Position numbers and translations under genes: made by a program. 39,428 nt of DNA from a virus: positions 1 to 39,428 of IMG/VR virus record IMGVR_UViG_3300048922_000476; one strand, written 5' to 3'. Below are positions 1 through 6,712 of the stretch, one piece after another. Numbering within the stretch: position 1 is the stretch's first letter; each line of letters opens with the position of its first letter. The notes under the pieces are model-generated. The model made no database searches. It was not told where the DNA came from and was given only the letters and a program-made list of their open reading frames with translations.

Positions 1-963
1 ATGGCATCTATCCAACGACGTGGCACCGCATGGCGTGCCGAAATCCACAAGGACGGCAAGCGCGAGTCCAATACGCTGCCGACTAAGGCCCAGGCCATCC
101 AGTGGGCGCTGATGCGCGAGGCTGACCTTACCGGGGCCAGAGTACCCGACAACACCGTGCTGGATGCAATCAGGCGGTATGCCGATGAGGTGGCCCCCAA
201 GCACAAGGGGGAGCGGTGGGAGAAGTTGCGCCTTGGGCTGATTGAGCGAGACCCCATCGCGAAGGTTCGGCTTCCCACCCTGCGCCCAATCCACATAGCG
301 GAGTGGCGAGAGCGCCGCCTCAGGCAGGTGTCCGGGGCATCAGTCCGCCGTGAAATGAATCTCCTGCAGTCCGTGTTTAAGGCGTGCCGAAAGGATTGGG
401 GATGGCTGCACGCCGACCCGATCAAGGACGTGGACCGTCCGCGCCAGCCTCCCAGTCGTAAGCGCCGAATCTCTCAGGATGAGATCGACCGCGTGACAAT
501 GGCCCTTGGCTATGACGGCGGCGAGCCAACGAACATCTCTCACAGGGTGGCGCTGTCCTTCCTGTTCGCCATCGAAACAGCGATGCGCGCCGGGGAAATC
601 CTCGGCCTCACATGGGGTGACATATCCCCCAAATCTGTAACACTCCCCAAGACCAAAAATGGCGACCTGCGAAAGGTTCCGCTGACCAAACGTGCCCGTG
701 AAATCCTGGCACTACTCCCCAAGGACGCCGATACGGTGTTCGACGTGGAGAGCGCCACTCGTGACGCCCTGTTCCGAAAGGCCCGGGCGCGTGCCGAAAT
801 CGTTGACCTCCATTACCACGACAGCCGCGCAGAGGCTATCTGGCGGCTGTCGAAGAAGCTGGATGTGATGGAGCTGGCGAGGGTTATCGGACACCGTGAT
901 CTGCGGAGCCTGCTCATCTACTATCAGGCCGACGCCGACGAACTCGCCGACCGGATCGGTTAG
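1..963 (+). CDS. int: Tyrosine recombinase (phage integrase)
   Basis: This 320-residue protein should catalyse site-specific integration and excision of the prophage. The C-terminal catalytic half shows the family signature: Arg196 in AMRAGEILGL, Lys219 in the beta-hairpin TKNGDLRKVPL, the HDSR box (His273, Arg276), His298 in GHRDLRS and the Tyr307/Tyr308 pair as nucleophile candidates. The N-terminal part (about 1-150) looks like an arm-binding plus core-binding SAM-like region and is short, as in many phage integrases. It starts at the first base of the window, so its promoter, ribosome site and the nearby attachment site are outside. It points into the prophage and converges with the leftward operon; its last 50 nt overlap the end of the excisionase-like gene on the other strand. 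The family call is secure; the exact start cannot be tested because upstream sequence is missing. Confidence 0.95.
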   Translation: MASIQRRGTAWRAEIHKDGKRESNTLPTKAQAIQWALMREADLTGARVPDNTVLDAIRRYADEVAPKHKGERWEKLRLGLIERDPIAKVRLPTLRPIHIAEWRERRLRQVSGASVRREMNLLQSVFKACRKDWGWLHADPIKDVDRPRQPPSRKRRISQDEIDRVTMALGYDGGEPTNISHRVALSFLFAIETAMRAGEILGLTWGDISPKSVTLPKTKNGDLRKVPLTKRAREILALLPKDADTVFDVESATRDALFRKARARAEIVDLHYHDSRAEAIWRLSKKLDVMELARVIGHRDLRSLLIYYQADADELADRIG

Positions 964-1147
964 CGTCTCGCCAAGCCAGCACCTCGCCAGCAACCCACGT
1001 GGCGGGGCGCATGGAAATCCGGACGGGAAAATCTGGCCTGCAGGCGACGGTTTCAAGCACGGTACGCCCGGCCAACCCCAGCAGCTCCCCAACCATGTCT
1101 GCGTTCAGGGCGCGAAGTTCAAAGGGGATGTTCTCAGCTGCCGACAT
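914..1147 (-). CDS. Excisionase-like small DNA-binding protein (AlpA/MerR-type HTH)
   Basis: This 77-residue protein is probably a recombination directionality factor. Residues 13-60 read like a compact excisionase/AlpA-type helix-turn-helix: LNADMVGELLGL, then a turn, then DFPVRI and a W-x-AGEVLAWRDANR helix. The tail is very basic (SGRRVRRRRPDSR), suitable for DNA contact. The ATG at 1147 is preceded by GGAG about 8 nt upstream and overlaps the previous gene by 14 nt, so it is the last gene of the leftward operon. Its 3' end overlaps the int 3' end by 50 nt on opposite strands. Function rests on fold pattern and neighbourhood; a plain transcription regulator is the alternative. Confidence 0.75.
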   Translation of the reverse strand: MSAAENIPFELRALNADMVGELLGLAGRTVLETVACRPDFPVRISMRPATWVAGEVLAWRDANRSGRRVRRRRPDSR

Positions 1148-1679
1148 CAGGATTCTCCGGTACGTTCATCCAGTGGGTTGGGGCTGCACCATCTTGTAGG
1201 TGCGCCCATATTTCCAAGTCAGAATCCCAATGCGATCCAGTGACTCGTCCAAATTTCGGGTGCCAAAGGTCAACCTCGCTTCCATCCTTTGGTGCGGTGG
1301 AAATTGGCAGCCATCCGTTACTGACGGCTTCTTTGAGTAGTATTCGCTGGCAACCGTCTACCTTAAGGGGGATGGTTGGAGTCAGCGGTGGAGCTTGCGG
1401 AAGCCTCCTGCTACTAAGGCTCCTGTCTGTCTCAAAATCGGATTCAGCAATGGCCGTTGCTTTGCACCGGAGACTTCTGCTGAAGTAGTCCGGCGGGTCT
1501 ACCTCATAGCCTCGACCGGCCTCCCAGTGCGGTTGATAGCCGTACCAGCGGCCCCGGTCTTGCACACAGACAGCCCAGTTCTCAAAAGGGTCATCTTCGG
1601 ATGGCGACCAGTAGCAGAGTAGCGGAGTGAGCGATTCGGGGATGTGCCACTTCAGCTCAAGCATCTCAATGTCGGTCAT
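1134..1679 (-). CDS. Phage protein with DUF551-like C-terminus
   Basis: This 181-residue protein has no known biochemical role. The C-terminal half (from about residue 120) has the DUF551 pattern common in phage early operons: WLPISTAPKDGSEV, then GSHWD, a tryptophan-rich strand and a final THWMNVPENP. The N-terminal half (LLCYWSPSEDDPFENWAVCV and RGRWYGYQPHW) looks like a second, related Trp-rich module. The chosen ATG at 1679 has a near-perfect AAGGAGG 7 nt upstream, so an ATG 33 nt further up is rejected. It overlaps the upstream Lar-like gene by 14 nt. Confidence 0.75.
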   Translation of the reverse strand: MTDIEMLELKWHIPESLTPLLCYWSPSEDDPFENWAVCVQDRGRWYGYQPHWEAGRGYEVDPPDYFSRSLRCKATAIAESDFETDRSLSSRRLPQAPPLTPTIPLKVDGCQRILLKEAVSNGWLPISTAPKDGSEVDLWHPKFGRVTGSHWDSDLEIWAHLQDGAAPTHWMNVPENPDVGS

Positions 1680-2052
1680 TAGCCGCCTCCTTCTTGGGTC
1701 GCTTTCCGTCAAGCTGTTTTTGAAGAGCGACTAGCTGTCGGTAAAGGGCTTTGTTCTCGTTGAACAGGCCATCCCGCTGCGCTTCCAGGTTTGCGATTCG
1801 GTCGTTATCCGGGCGCTGGTTCCACATGTCTATAGCCATCTGAAGTTCCGCTACCGCCCATGTGCTGGACTCAACGTGGCAGCCCTCGATACGATCGCTG
1901 CATCCAACGTAGTATTCATGCTCTGCATTTCGGAAAGCGTGCGCCTCGCCGCCACAGAATGGGCATGGAAGAATCAGGTTTGCGTTCATTTGGAGCTCCC
2001 GGTCCCATCTCTCGAGCTCTGTGAAGAATGTTTCTGCATCCACCTTCTTCAC
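1666..2052 (-). CDS. Lar-like restriction-alleviation zinc protein
   Basis: This 128-residue protein carries the Lar-type zinc ribbon: LPCPFCGGEAH at residues 28-38, then two further cysteines about 15 and 22 residues on (YVGCSD and EGCHVE), followed by the AVAELQMAIDMWNQRP helix typical of the family. Lar of the Rac prophage is known to reduce type I restriction. The C-terminal 45 residues form a likely coiled coil (IANLEAQRDGLFNENKALYRQL) ending in a basic tail. The ATG at 2052 overlaps the upstream stop by 4 nt (ATGA); an internal ATG at residue 22 is possible but less favoured. The zinc site is clear; the anti-restriction role is inferred. Confidence 0.75.
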   Translation of the reverse strand: MKKVDAETFFTELERWDRELQMNANLILPCPFCGGEAHAFRNAEHEYYVGCSDRIEGCHVESSTWAVAELQMAIDMWNQRPDNDRIANLEAQRDGLFNENKALYRQLVALQKQLDGKRPKKEAANDRH

Positions 2053-2303
2053 TTTCTTTCTCCTGATGAGCTTACTAGTCGAACGTTAAGCGGGACGGAT
2101 GATTCCTGAGGAATGAAACAGGTAGATGGCTCCCGGTTTGTGACTTTAAGAAATTCCGTTTCAGCCGTGGCTGAATTGATGATTGTCTGGGCAACCGTCG
2201 CTATTGCTTGGGCGCGCTCTATCTGCATTGGGTTTTCTTCGTCAGATAGTCCCTCGAGAGCTGCAAAAAGATGATTTCGTAGGTCGTCAATTTTGTTCTT
2301 CAT
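2049..2303 (-). CDS. Conserved-looking phage protein, function unknown
   Basis: This 84-residue protein begins MKNKIDDLRNHLFAALEGL and continues with a helix-rich stretch (ERAQAIATVAQTIINSA). It resembles small proteins seen in early operons of many lambdoid and Xanthomonadaceae phages, where they have no assigned role. The last 30 residues (after FLKVTNREPS) are less helical and may be phage-specific. It is joined by 4-nt overlaps to both neighbours. Base composition here is clearly more AT-rich than in the structural genes. Confidence 0.7.
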   Translation of the reverse strand: MKNKIDDLRNHLFAALEGLSDEENPMQIERAQAIATVAQTIINSATAETEFLKVTNREPSTCFIPQESSVPLNVRLVSSSGERK

Positions 2304-2509
2304 ATGCGCTCCTTGATCTTCTGGCTGAGTTCTCTGGTGAGGCGCTGGACCTCGCGAAGTTTTTCCCGGACAGCCCCTTTGTATGGATTCCTGCTCGATG
2401 CTGCCTTACCCGCCTCAGTGCGTGGACCGGTGGACTTTTCCCACGGCCGAGTAATTTTCAGCAGCTGTGATTGTTTTGATCTACGTTCATCGGACCAACC
2501 ATTAGCCAT
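2300..2509 (-). CDS. Small basic phage protein with STGPRT motif
   Basis: This 69-residue protein contains KSTGPRTEAGKAASSRNPYKG, a glycine/arginine-rich motif that recurs in small phage proteins, then a basic C-terminal helix (AVREKLREVQRLTREL). The function is not established; the basic character suggests nucleic acid binding. The start is either ATG at 2509 or TTG at 2512; an AGGAG lies 9 nt before the ATG and 6 nt before the TTG, so spacing does not exclude the TTG. The stop overlaps the next gene's ATG (ATGA). Confidence 0.6.
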   Translation of the reverse strand: MANGWSDERRSKQSQLLKITRPWEKSTGPRTEAGKAASSRNPYKGAVREKLREVQRLTRELSQKIKERI

Positions 2510-2521
2510 CAAAATTAGCTC

Positions 2522-2590
2522 CTAATTCTTGCGGCGGGCGCGCTTTTTAGACGCCTGCGCCAGGGTCATCAGTTTCTCAGCCGCTCCCAT
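2522..2590 (-). CDS. Very small basic peptide gene
   Basis: This 22-residue reading frame (starting MGAAEKLMTLAQ and ending in a basic cluster KKRARRKN) has an excellent ribosome site, AAGGAGG, 6 nt before its ATG. It lies in the operon between the STGPRT gene and the short frame at 2577-2663, overlapping the latter by 14 nt. No function can be assigned. The strong ribosome site argues it is translated; it could also be a remnant of a longer gene. Confidence 0.45.
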   Translation of the reverse strand: MGAAEKLMTLAQASKKRARRKN

Positions 2591-2663
2591 GGCAGCCTCC
2601 TTCTTCGTTTCCGGCGGCGCAGGCCGGCAGCGGCTCGGGGTGGCTGATGTGTCGCTGGGTCAT
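2577..2663 (-). CDS. Short frame, possibly a truncated zinc-type protein
   Basis: This 28-residue frame starts MTQRHISHPEPLPACAAG and ends after EEGGCHGSG. Its ATG overlaps the terminal TGA of the interrupted gene upstream as ATGA, the same coupling used throughout the operon, which is the main reason to believe it. The beginning resembles N-termini of small phage zinc proteins, but the expected CxxC pattern is not complete, so it may be a truncated version. No function is claimed. Confidence 0.35.
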   Translation of the reverse strand: MTQRHISHPEPLPACAAGNEEGGCHGSG

Positions 2664-2914
2664 GGGGATATCTCCAGAACTTCTGTCTTATCGGCCGCCG
2701 CAGCAGGGGCGTGGTCAGGGAGGGGAAGAAGCGGCACGAGCTAGGTCTTGTGCGCGTACCAGTGGGTTCCCGGTGGGTGGGGGCATGGGTAGGTATCGAA
2801 CTCGACGCCGTAGTCCCCCGTCTCATCGATGGGTTCAACGATCGTCCCGCAGGCTCCTACGGGGGGCATGAATCCATCCGTTCCAACGAGTCAGACGGGA
2901 GTGCCGATCTTCAT
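2660..2914 (-). pseudogene. Small phage gene interrupted by in-frame TGA and TAG
   Basis: Reading from ATG 2914 gives MKIGTPV, then TGA at 2891-2893. The same frame continues LVGTDGFMPPVGACGTIVEP up to HWYAHKT, then TAG at 2741-2743, then LVPLLPLPDHAP and a final TGA at 2660-2662. Both outer junctions are intact: the first ATG overlaps the upstream stop (ATGA) and the last TGA overlaps the downstream ATG (ATGA). That fits an ancestral frame of about 84 codons with two point nonsense changes (for example CGA to TGA and TGG to TAG). A restart at ATG 2869 would still give a 42-residue peptide (2741-2869) with a weak ribosome site. Stop-codon readthrough is the less likely alternative. Confidence 0.6.
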
Positions 2915-3099
2915 GCGAACAGCTCCGGTTGGATGGGAAGTGCCGGCGGCGCCGGCCGGGGAAGGGAGGCGGCGCGGCGGCGGGCGGACTGGGCCATGCG
3001 GAACATGCACCAGAAGCCGTGGCCCACCAGCCGGCGTGCGCGGGCCTCGCCGATCAGCACGCGCGCTGTGTGCTTGGCCTGGGTGATGTGATCAGCCAT
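2911..3099 (-). CDS. Small basic phage protein, function unknown
   Basis: This 62-residue protein (MADHITQAKHTARVLIGEAR at its start) is rich in Arg and Ala, with a central GHGFWCMFRMAQSARRRAA segment and a proline-rich end. It overlaps the methyltransferase gene by 8 nt and the next start by 4 nt, so it is part of the coupled operon. I do not recognise a domain; a helical nucleic acid-binding or structural role is possible but not shown. Confidence 0.6.
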   Translation of the reverse strand: MADHITQAKHTARVLIGEARARRLVGHGFWCMFRMAQSARRRAASLPRPAPPALPIQPELFA

Positions 3100-3961
3100 G
3101 GGCCGCCTCCGGGTAGCAGTCCATATAGGCGCCGATCACTTCCGCCGCGGCTTGCGGTTGGATGGCATTTCCATAGGCGCGCAGGCGTCCCACGCGGGCG
3201 GGAACCCGAGTTCCCAGCCACCGAACTCGGGGTGCAGGGAGCCGGCGCCATTTTCCGTCGGTGCATTCGATGAACTGCCGACCTGAAACACTTGCGACGG
3301 AAGCGGACAGCCCCCTGCTCCGAAGCTCTGATTTGGACCACCCTTCTCCCCATCCGAAGCCCGGAGAGTCGACCACAAGCCGAGCATGATTTTCCGGATT
3401 GCCACCTGGCCCGCACTGTTCCCGGCCTCGTTGTTTCCGTTCTTGGCGGGCGAGTTGCTTGTCATCGTGGGCCACAAACCAAAGGCGATCACGCTGGTGG
3501 GGCGCGTCGACGGCACAAGCCGGGACAACGGACGCCCCGCAGGCGTAGCCGATTCCTTCCAGATCAGCGAACACTCCGTCGATCCAGTCCTTGCCAACCG
3601 CCGCCGCAACCTGCTCTCCCATGAGGACAGCGGGCCGTCGGGCACGGGCGAGCCGGAAAAGGTGGGGCCACAGGTGCCGATCGTCAGCCTGGGCTTTTCC
3701 TTTACCCGCGACGGAGAACGGCTGGCACGGCGCGGAGCCGGTCCAAAGTTCACGGTCGTCGGGCCACCCAGCAAGTCGAGCTGCGAGGGACCACCCGCCG
3801 ATGCCGGCGAAGAAATGGCACTGTCGGTAGCCGACAAGGTCTTGGGGCTCAACATCGATGATGCTCCTGGTATCCACGTCGCCGGCGGGGATCAGGCCGG
3901 CATCAATGAGGTTGCGCAGCCACTGCGCGGCGTAGGGTTCGAACTCGTTGTAGTAGTTCAC
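3092..3961 (-). CDS. dcm: DNA (cytosine-5) methyltransferase
   Basis: This 289-residue enzyme should transfer a methyl group from S-adenosylmethionine to cytosine C5 in DNA. Motifs in order: CHFFAGIGGWSLA (motif I, residues 48-60), PCQPFS with catalytic Cys79 (motif IV), GEQV at 115-118 in place of the usual ENV (motif VI), RDRLWFVAH (motif VIII), and RLRAYGNAIQPQ near the end (motif X). The target-recognition region is short, so the protein is smaller than typical restriction-linked enzymes, as usual for phage orphans. No partner endonuclease is visible, so protection of phage DNA or regulation is the likely role. It is coupled to the upstream gene by ATGA. A second long frame covers most of it (see findings). 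Confidence 0.93.
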   Translation of the reverse strand: MNYYNEFEPYAAQWLRNLIDAGLIPAGDVDTRSIIDVEPQDLVGYRQCHFFAGIGGWSLAARLAGWPDDRELWTGSAPCQPFSVAGKGKAQADDRHLWPHLFRLARARRPAVLMGEQVAAAVGKDWIDGVFADLEGIGYACGASVVPACAVDAPHQRDRLWFVAHDDKQLARQERKQRGREQCGPGGNPENHARLVVDSPGFGWGEGWSKSELRSRGLSASVASVSGRQFIECTDGKWRRLPAPRVRWLGTRVPARVGRLRAYGNAIQPQAAAEVIGAYMDCYPEAAHG

Positions 3962-4308
3962 CGGTCCTCCCGCAGCCTGGTGCGCCGGTTACGCGGCGGC
4001 TTGACGGTGGTGAGGGTGGTCGGCGGCTTCGGCTCAATCGGGCCGGTATGGCGGTACTCGCGCAGTGGGTCGGCTACAAACCGGCCGGCCTCCTTGCGCT
4101 GGACGCTGTACTCGGGGAAGGCCTCGGCCGGCAGTGCCGCGTGAGCCTGATCCATCAGTGCGACGAACTTCCGCTGCCAGTCGAGCGGCATGGACTGCAG
4201 CGTTCGGCGTGGCACCACCAGGTAGGCGGCGCGACCAAGGCCGAACGCATTCCAGATCGGGCCATCCGAATACGGGTTCGGCGCGGCCTGCTGTTCGATA
4301 TCAGCCAT
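3958..4308 (-). CDS. Phage protein upstream of the methyltransferase, function unknown
   Basis: This 116-residue protein starts MADIEQQAAPNPYSDGPIWN and contains AYLVVPRRTLQSMPLDWQRK, followed by a region predicted to be helical and a basic, proline-rich tail (RNRRTRLREDR). It looks like a conserved phage early protein, but I cannot name a family. It overlaps its downstream neighbour by 4 nt (ATGA) and its upstream neighbour by 8 nt, so it is translated as part of the same message as the methyltransferase. Confidence 0.65.
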   Translation of the reverse strand: MADIEQQAAPNPYSDGPIWNAFGLGRAAYLVVPRRTLQSMPLDWQRKFVALMDQAHAALPAEAFPEYSVQRKEAGRFVADPLREYRHTGPIEPKPPTTLTTVKPPRNRRTRLREDR

Positions 4309-4510
4309 TGCCCAGCTCCTTCTGCAGCTGCTTTAGCAGGCGGCACAGCTCCGGAACGCTGGCCGGAGCGATGACGATGTGGCGTCCCTCCTGCTCCAGG
4401 ACGATCATGTCGCCGCTGTCCACCGAGGCAGCGATCGCCACCTCGGTGAAACCTTCGTCGTTCGTCTTCTGGAACAGCACGTGCGGGTTATTGAACAGGC
4501 GGGTGATCAT
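4301..4510 (-). CDS. Small phage protein, function unknown
   Basis: This 69-residue protein (MITRLFNNPHVLFQKTNDEG at its start) has alternating strands (EVAIAASVDSGDMIVLEQEG, RHIVIAPASV) and one C-terminal helix ending KELGNG. This is an ordinary small alpha/beta domain with no recognised family. The ATG at 4510 overlaps the upstream TGA (ATGA), which decides against an in-frame ATG 72 nt further up. Confidence 0.65.
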   Translation of the reverse strand: MITRLFNNPHVLFQKTNDEGFTEVAIAASVDSGDMIVLEQEGRHIVIAPASVPELCRLLKQLQKELGNG

Positions 4511-5508
4511 TGGCCCACCCCCGGCGCTGCATCGCGCTGGTCGATCAGGCCACGAAGCGCCCATCGCGCCTTCGCTGCGCATTCCATCACGTAGCCAGGT
4601 TGATCGTCGGGCAACTCATCCAGTCGGTCCAGCGCGGCCGAGAGTGCGTAGAAATCGGATCGCGTCACCGTCAAGGAGTCGTCATCGTCTTCCGTGTCGT
4701 CGGCCAAGGTGAATGCGGCGTAGGCGACCTGCAGAAGCGACTCAATGACCTCGACGTGTACAGGGTCGATGCCCTGCGCTGGCGGGGCGAACGCGAGTGC
4801 CGCTTTCCACGCCTGTCGAGCTTCATTCGTTACGCGGTCAAGGAACAGGTAGTGCAGCGGATGCTGACACAGGTTGAGCTTGCGCGAGGCTGCGTGCGCC
4901 TCAAACGCCTTGCTCTCGACCGAGAAGGGCACCGGCTCCTGCGCCCCCGGCTGGCGGGCGGCGAGGGCGGTGCGGAACCGGAAGTAATCGGCCTCGGGCA
5001 TCGTGACAGTTTCGACGTTCGGGCCGTGGATTTTCCCGCCTGCCGCGATCCATTCGGCGCGCATCTCGGCATCCCCCTGCACCTCGCTAACCTGCTGCTT
5101 GACAGTTGCGGCGAGGGCGTCCGCTGCCTCGGCGAACAGATATGACCACGCGCCAGCACGCTCCATGTCACGGGCCATGTAGAGTCGCGCGATCAAATCG
5201 GCGCGCTTGTCATACCCGTCCACCCCCTGCTGCTCGGCCAGCTCTGCGGGCTGCGGGTGGGTGTAAAGAAGCGCACCCGGCTTGTAACTGTCGGAAAGGA
5301 TATAGGTTGCAAATAGAACCCCTTTACATACAGTGGAATCGCAGGCTGTCTCCTCGACCACCTGCCCCACCGGCACCGCCTCGCCCTGGAGGTGGGCAAA
5401 GGCGGCTTCTAGGGCTGCGCGCAGATTGTCATTCAAGTTTCCCCGGCCATCGATAAAGGCCGTCTGAGCTGCGCCGAACACCGCCTCACTGATCTTGTTA
5501 TCGCCCAT
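4507..5508 (-). CDS. Mosaic phage early protein, function unknown
   Basis: This 333-residue protein is built of segments that look shuffled between phages. There is an N-terminal helical part, a GALLYTHPQPAELAEQQG segment near residues 78-95 that recurs in many phage hypothetical proteins, a middle part with an ETVTMPEADYFRF-type motif, and an acidic C-terminal part (LADDTEDDDDSLTVT) followed by helices. No catalytic motif was seen. It overlaps the next gene by 4 nt and the upstream membrane protein by 11 nt. It is the longest unassigned protein in the leftward operon. Confidence 0.65.
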   Translation of the reverse strand: MGDNKISEAVFGAAQTAFIDGRGNLNDNLRAALEAAFAHLQGEAVPVGQVVEETACDSTVCKGVLFATYILSDSYKPGALLYTHPQPAELAEQQGVDGYDKRADLIARLYMARDMERAGAWSYLFAEAADALAATVKQQVSEVQGDAEMRAEWIAAGGKIHGPNVETVTMPEADYFRFRTALAARQPGAQEPVPFSVESKAFEAHAASRKLNLCQHPLHYLFLDRVTNEARQAWKAALAFAPPAQGIDPVHVEVIESLLQVAYAAFTLADDTEDDDDSLTVTRSDFYALSAALDRLDELPDDQPGYVMECAAKARWALRGLIDQRDAAPGVGQ

Positions 5509-5653
5509 TTCCCTCTCCCTTTTCCGGTGCGTATGCGATTGCGCCGATCAGAATTCCCGCGAAAAGAACGCCGAAGACACCTGCTGCAAGACTGCCAATT
5601 CCACCAATGAACACCGCCACGATAAAAATGGCGATCAGCTTGTTCTCACTCAT
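5498..5653 (-). CDS. Small membrane protein (two hydrophobic segments)
   Basis: This 51-residue protein consists almost entirely of hydrophobic residues after MSENK: one segment around IAIFIVAVFIGGIG and a second around GVFGVLFAGILIGAIAY, then a charged tail (APEKGEGNGR). It should sit in the inner membrane. The ATG at 5653 overlaps the upstream gene by 8 nt; a longer upstream start would run through another coding frame and is rejected. No function is known. Confidence 0.6.
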   Translation of the reverse strand: MSENKLIAIFIVAVFIGGIGSLAAGVFGVLFAGILIGAIAYAPEKGEGNGR

Positions 5654-5792
5654 CGCCCTCTCCATGTTCCCTGCACATCCATACGATGAATAACCCAATA
5701 AGCCCCATAAGAATATTTGCCCATTCTGGGCCATTTCCGCATGCGCCTATGACTATGAAAGACCATCCCGCCACAAAAGGTTTGCTAGCCAT
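5646..5792 (-). CDS. Small membrane protein, function unknown
   Basis: This 48-residue protein has two hydrophobic stretches (FVAGWSFIVIGACG and ILMGLIGLFIVWM) separated by GPEWAN and a charged end (CREHGEGDE). It lies directly upstream of a second membrane mini-protein, with an 8-nt overlap on each side, so the two are translated together. The start ATG at 5792 is chosen because it overlaps the preceding gene in the usual way for this operon. Function is unknown; exclusion or stress roles are only possibilities. Confidence 0.55.
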   Translation of the reverse strand: MASKPFVAGWSFIVIGACGNGPEWANILMGLIGLFIVWMCREHGEGDE

Positions 5793-6132
5793 TTCCCTTC
5801 TCCATTGCGGCGTCGATGACAAAATTTGCAGACGGGTTGTTATATGGCTCTTGACCGGCATCCAGTGCGTTGTCACGAAGCTCTTGCCGAAGCTCAATAG
5901 CGACGGATCGCAACCCCTCAACCTCGGCGCGACTCGCAGCGAGGGCGGTGCGGAGGTTGGCAATGTTTTCATCTGCCAGTGCAAACAACTTGAAGTCGTG
6001 ATTACGTGCTGCCTGTAAATCCCCCACCACCCGCTCGTGGTCGGTGAAGAGGACGTAATCCCCACTGCGATCCTCGTCCATTTCATCTTCAGACCAGAAG
6101 AAGCGCGCCACAGCCTTGGTATCAGTAGTCAT
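5785..6132 (-). CDS. Phage coiled-coil protein, function unknown
   Basis: This 115-residue protein begins MTTDTKAVARFFWSEDEMDE, then DYVLFTDHERVVGDLQAARN, and has a long helical middle (IANLRTALAASRAEVEGLRS) that should form a coiled coil. Such a VLF-DHE-x-AAR layout recurs in phage early operon proteins without known role. It overlaps its neighbours by 8 and 11 nt. Confidence 0.65.
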   Translation of the reverse strand: MTTDTKAVARFFWSEDEMDEDRSGDYVLFTDHERVVGDLQAARNHDFKLFALADENIANLRTALAASRAEVEGLRSVAIELRQELRDNALDAGQEPYNNPSANFVIDAAMEKGNG

Positions 6133-6322
6133 TTCTCAGACTCCTTAGGGCATTCGAGTTCAGAAATGATTGAGTCCGAAATTCATTGAACTCCTTTCGG
6201 AGTTGCGCGATCTGCCGCTGCATCCCCTCCAGTTGCGACTCGAGCGCTTCCTTGCGCTCTTCCTCAGCCCATTCGCGGTGGGCAGCTTCAGCAACATCGT
6301 TCCAGTCGATTTCGTTGCTCAT
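6122..6322 (-). CDS. Small charged helical phage protein
   Basis: This 66-residue protein is almost all helix: MSNEIDWNDVAEAAHREWAE, then a strongly charged coiled coil (ERKEALESQLEGMQRQIAQL). It lies directly downstream of the ssb gene with a 9-nt gap and overlaps the next gene by 11 nt. No family is recognised. Confidence 0.6.
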   Translation of the reverse strand: MSNEIDWNDVAEAAHREWAEEERKEALESQLEGMQRQIAQLRKEFNEFRTQSFLNSNALRSLRNDY

Positions 6323-6331
6323 GGCCGGTCC

Positions 6332-6712
6332 TCAGAAAGGTATCGAATCGTCATCAAACTCCTGCGCAGGCGAGTTCTGCGGCGGAGCCTGACGGGAGGG
6401 GCGCTGTGCGGTGCCTTCCTTCTTCTCGCCCAGCAGCGTCACGTCGCGAATGTCGAGGGTCACGTACGTCTTGCCCTCGTGCTCGCGGGTGCCGATTTCG
6501 CCAACCACTGCCAGCCGGTCGCCCTTCTTGATGAAGTCGGCCACCTTCTGGCCGCGCTCGCCCCACCAGGAACAGTCCAGCCACACGGTCTGCTTGTTGT
6601 CGCCGAAGCCCTTGTCCACGGCCAGCGCCCAGCCGGTGACGGCCTTGCCGCCCTGGGTGAAACGGGTGACTGCATCGCGGCCAATGCGGCCTACTGCGGA
6701 AAAATTGTTCAT
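6332..6712 (-). CDS. ssb: Single-stranded DNA-binding protein
   Basis: This 126-residue protein is a phage SSB. It coats single-stranded DNA during replication and recombination. Residues 1-100 form the OB fold (NNFSAVGRIGRDAVTRF, then LDCSWWGERGQKVADFIKKG and the DIRDVTLLG strand), followed by a short linker rich in Gln/Pro and the acidic tip DDDSIPF used to recruit partner proteins. It is short for an SSB because the linker is short. The ATG at 6712 overlaps the exonuclease stop (ATGA), so it is chosen over an ATG 60 nt upstream. It forms a unit with the exonuclease and the annealing-type gene. Confidence 0.93.
   Translation of the reverse strand: MNNFSAVGRIGRDAVTRFTQGGKAVTGWALAVDKGFGDNKQTVWLDCSWWGERGQKVADFIKKGDRLAVVGEIGTREHEGKTYVTLDIRDVTLLGEKKEGTAQRPSRQAPPQNSPAQEFDDDSIPF

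Noticed and set aside
2569-2838. 89-codon minus-strand frame starting MNPSMRRGTTASSS
   Set aside because: It is Arg/Pro/Ser rich and crosses the better-supported coupled frames at 2577-2663 and 2660-2914; no proper ribosome site was seen.
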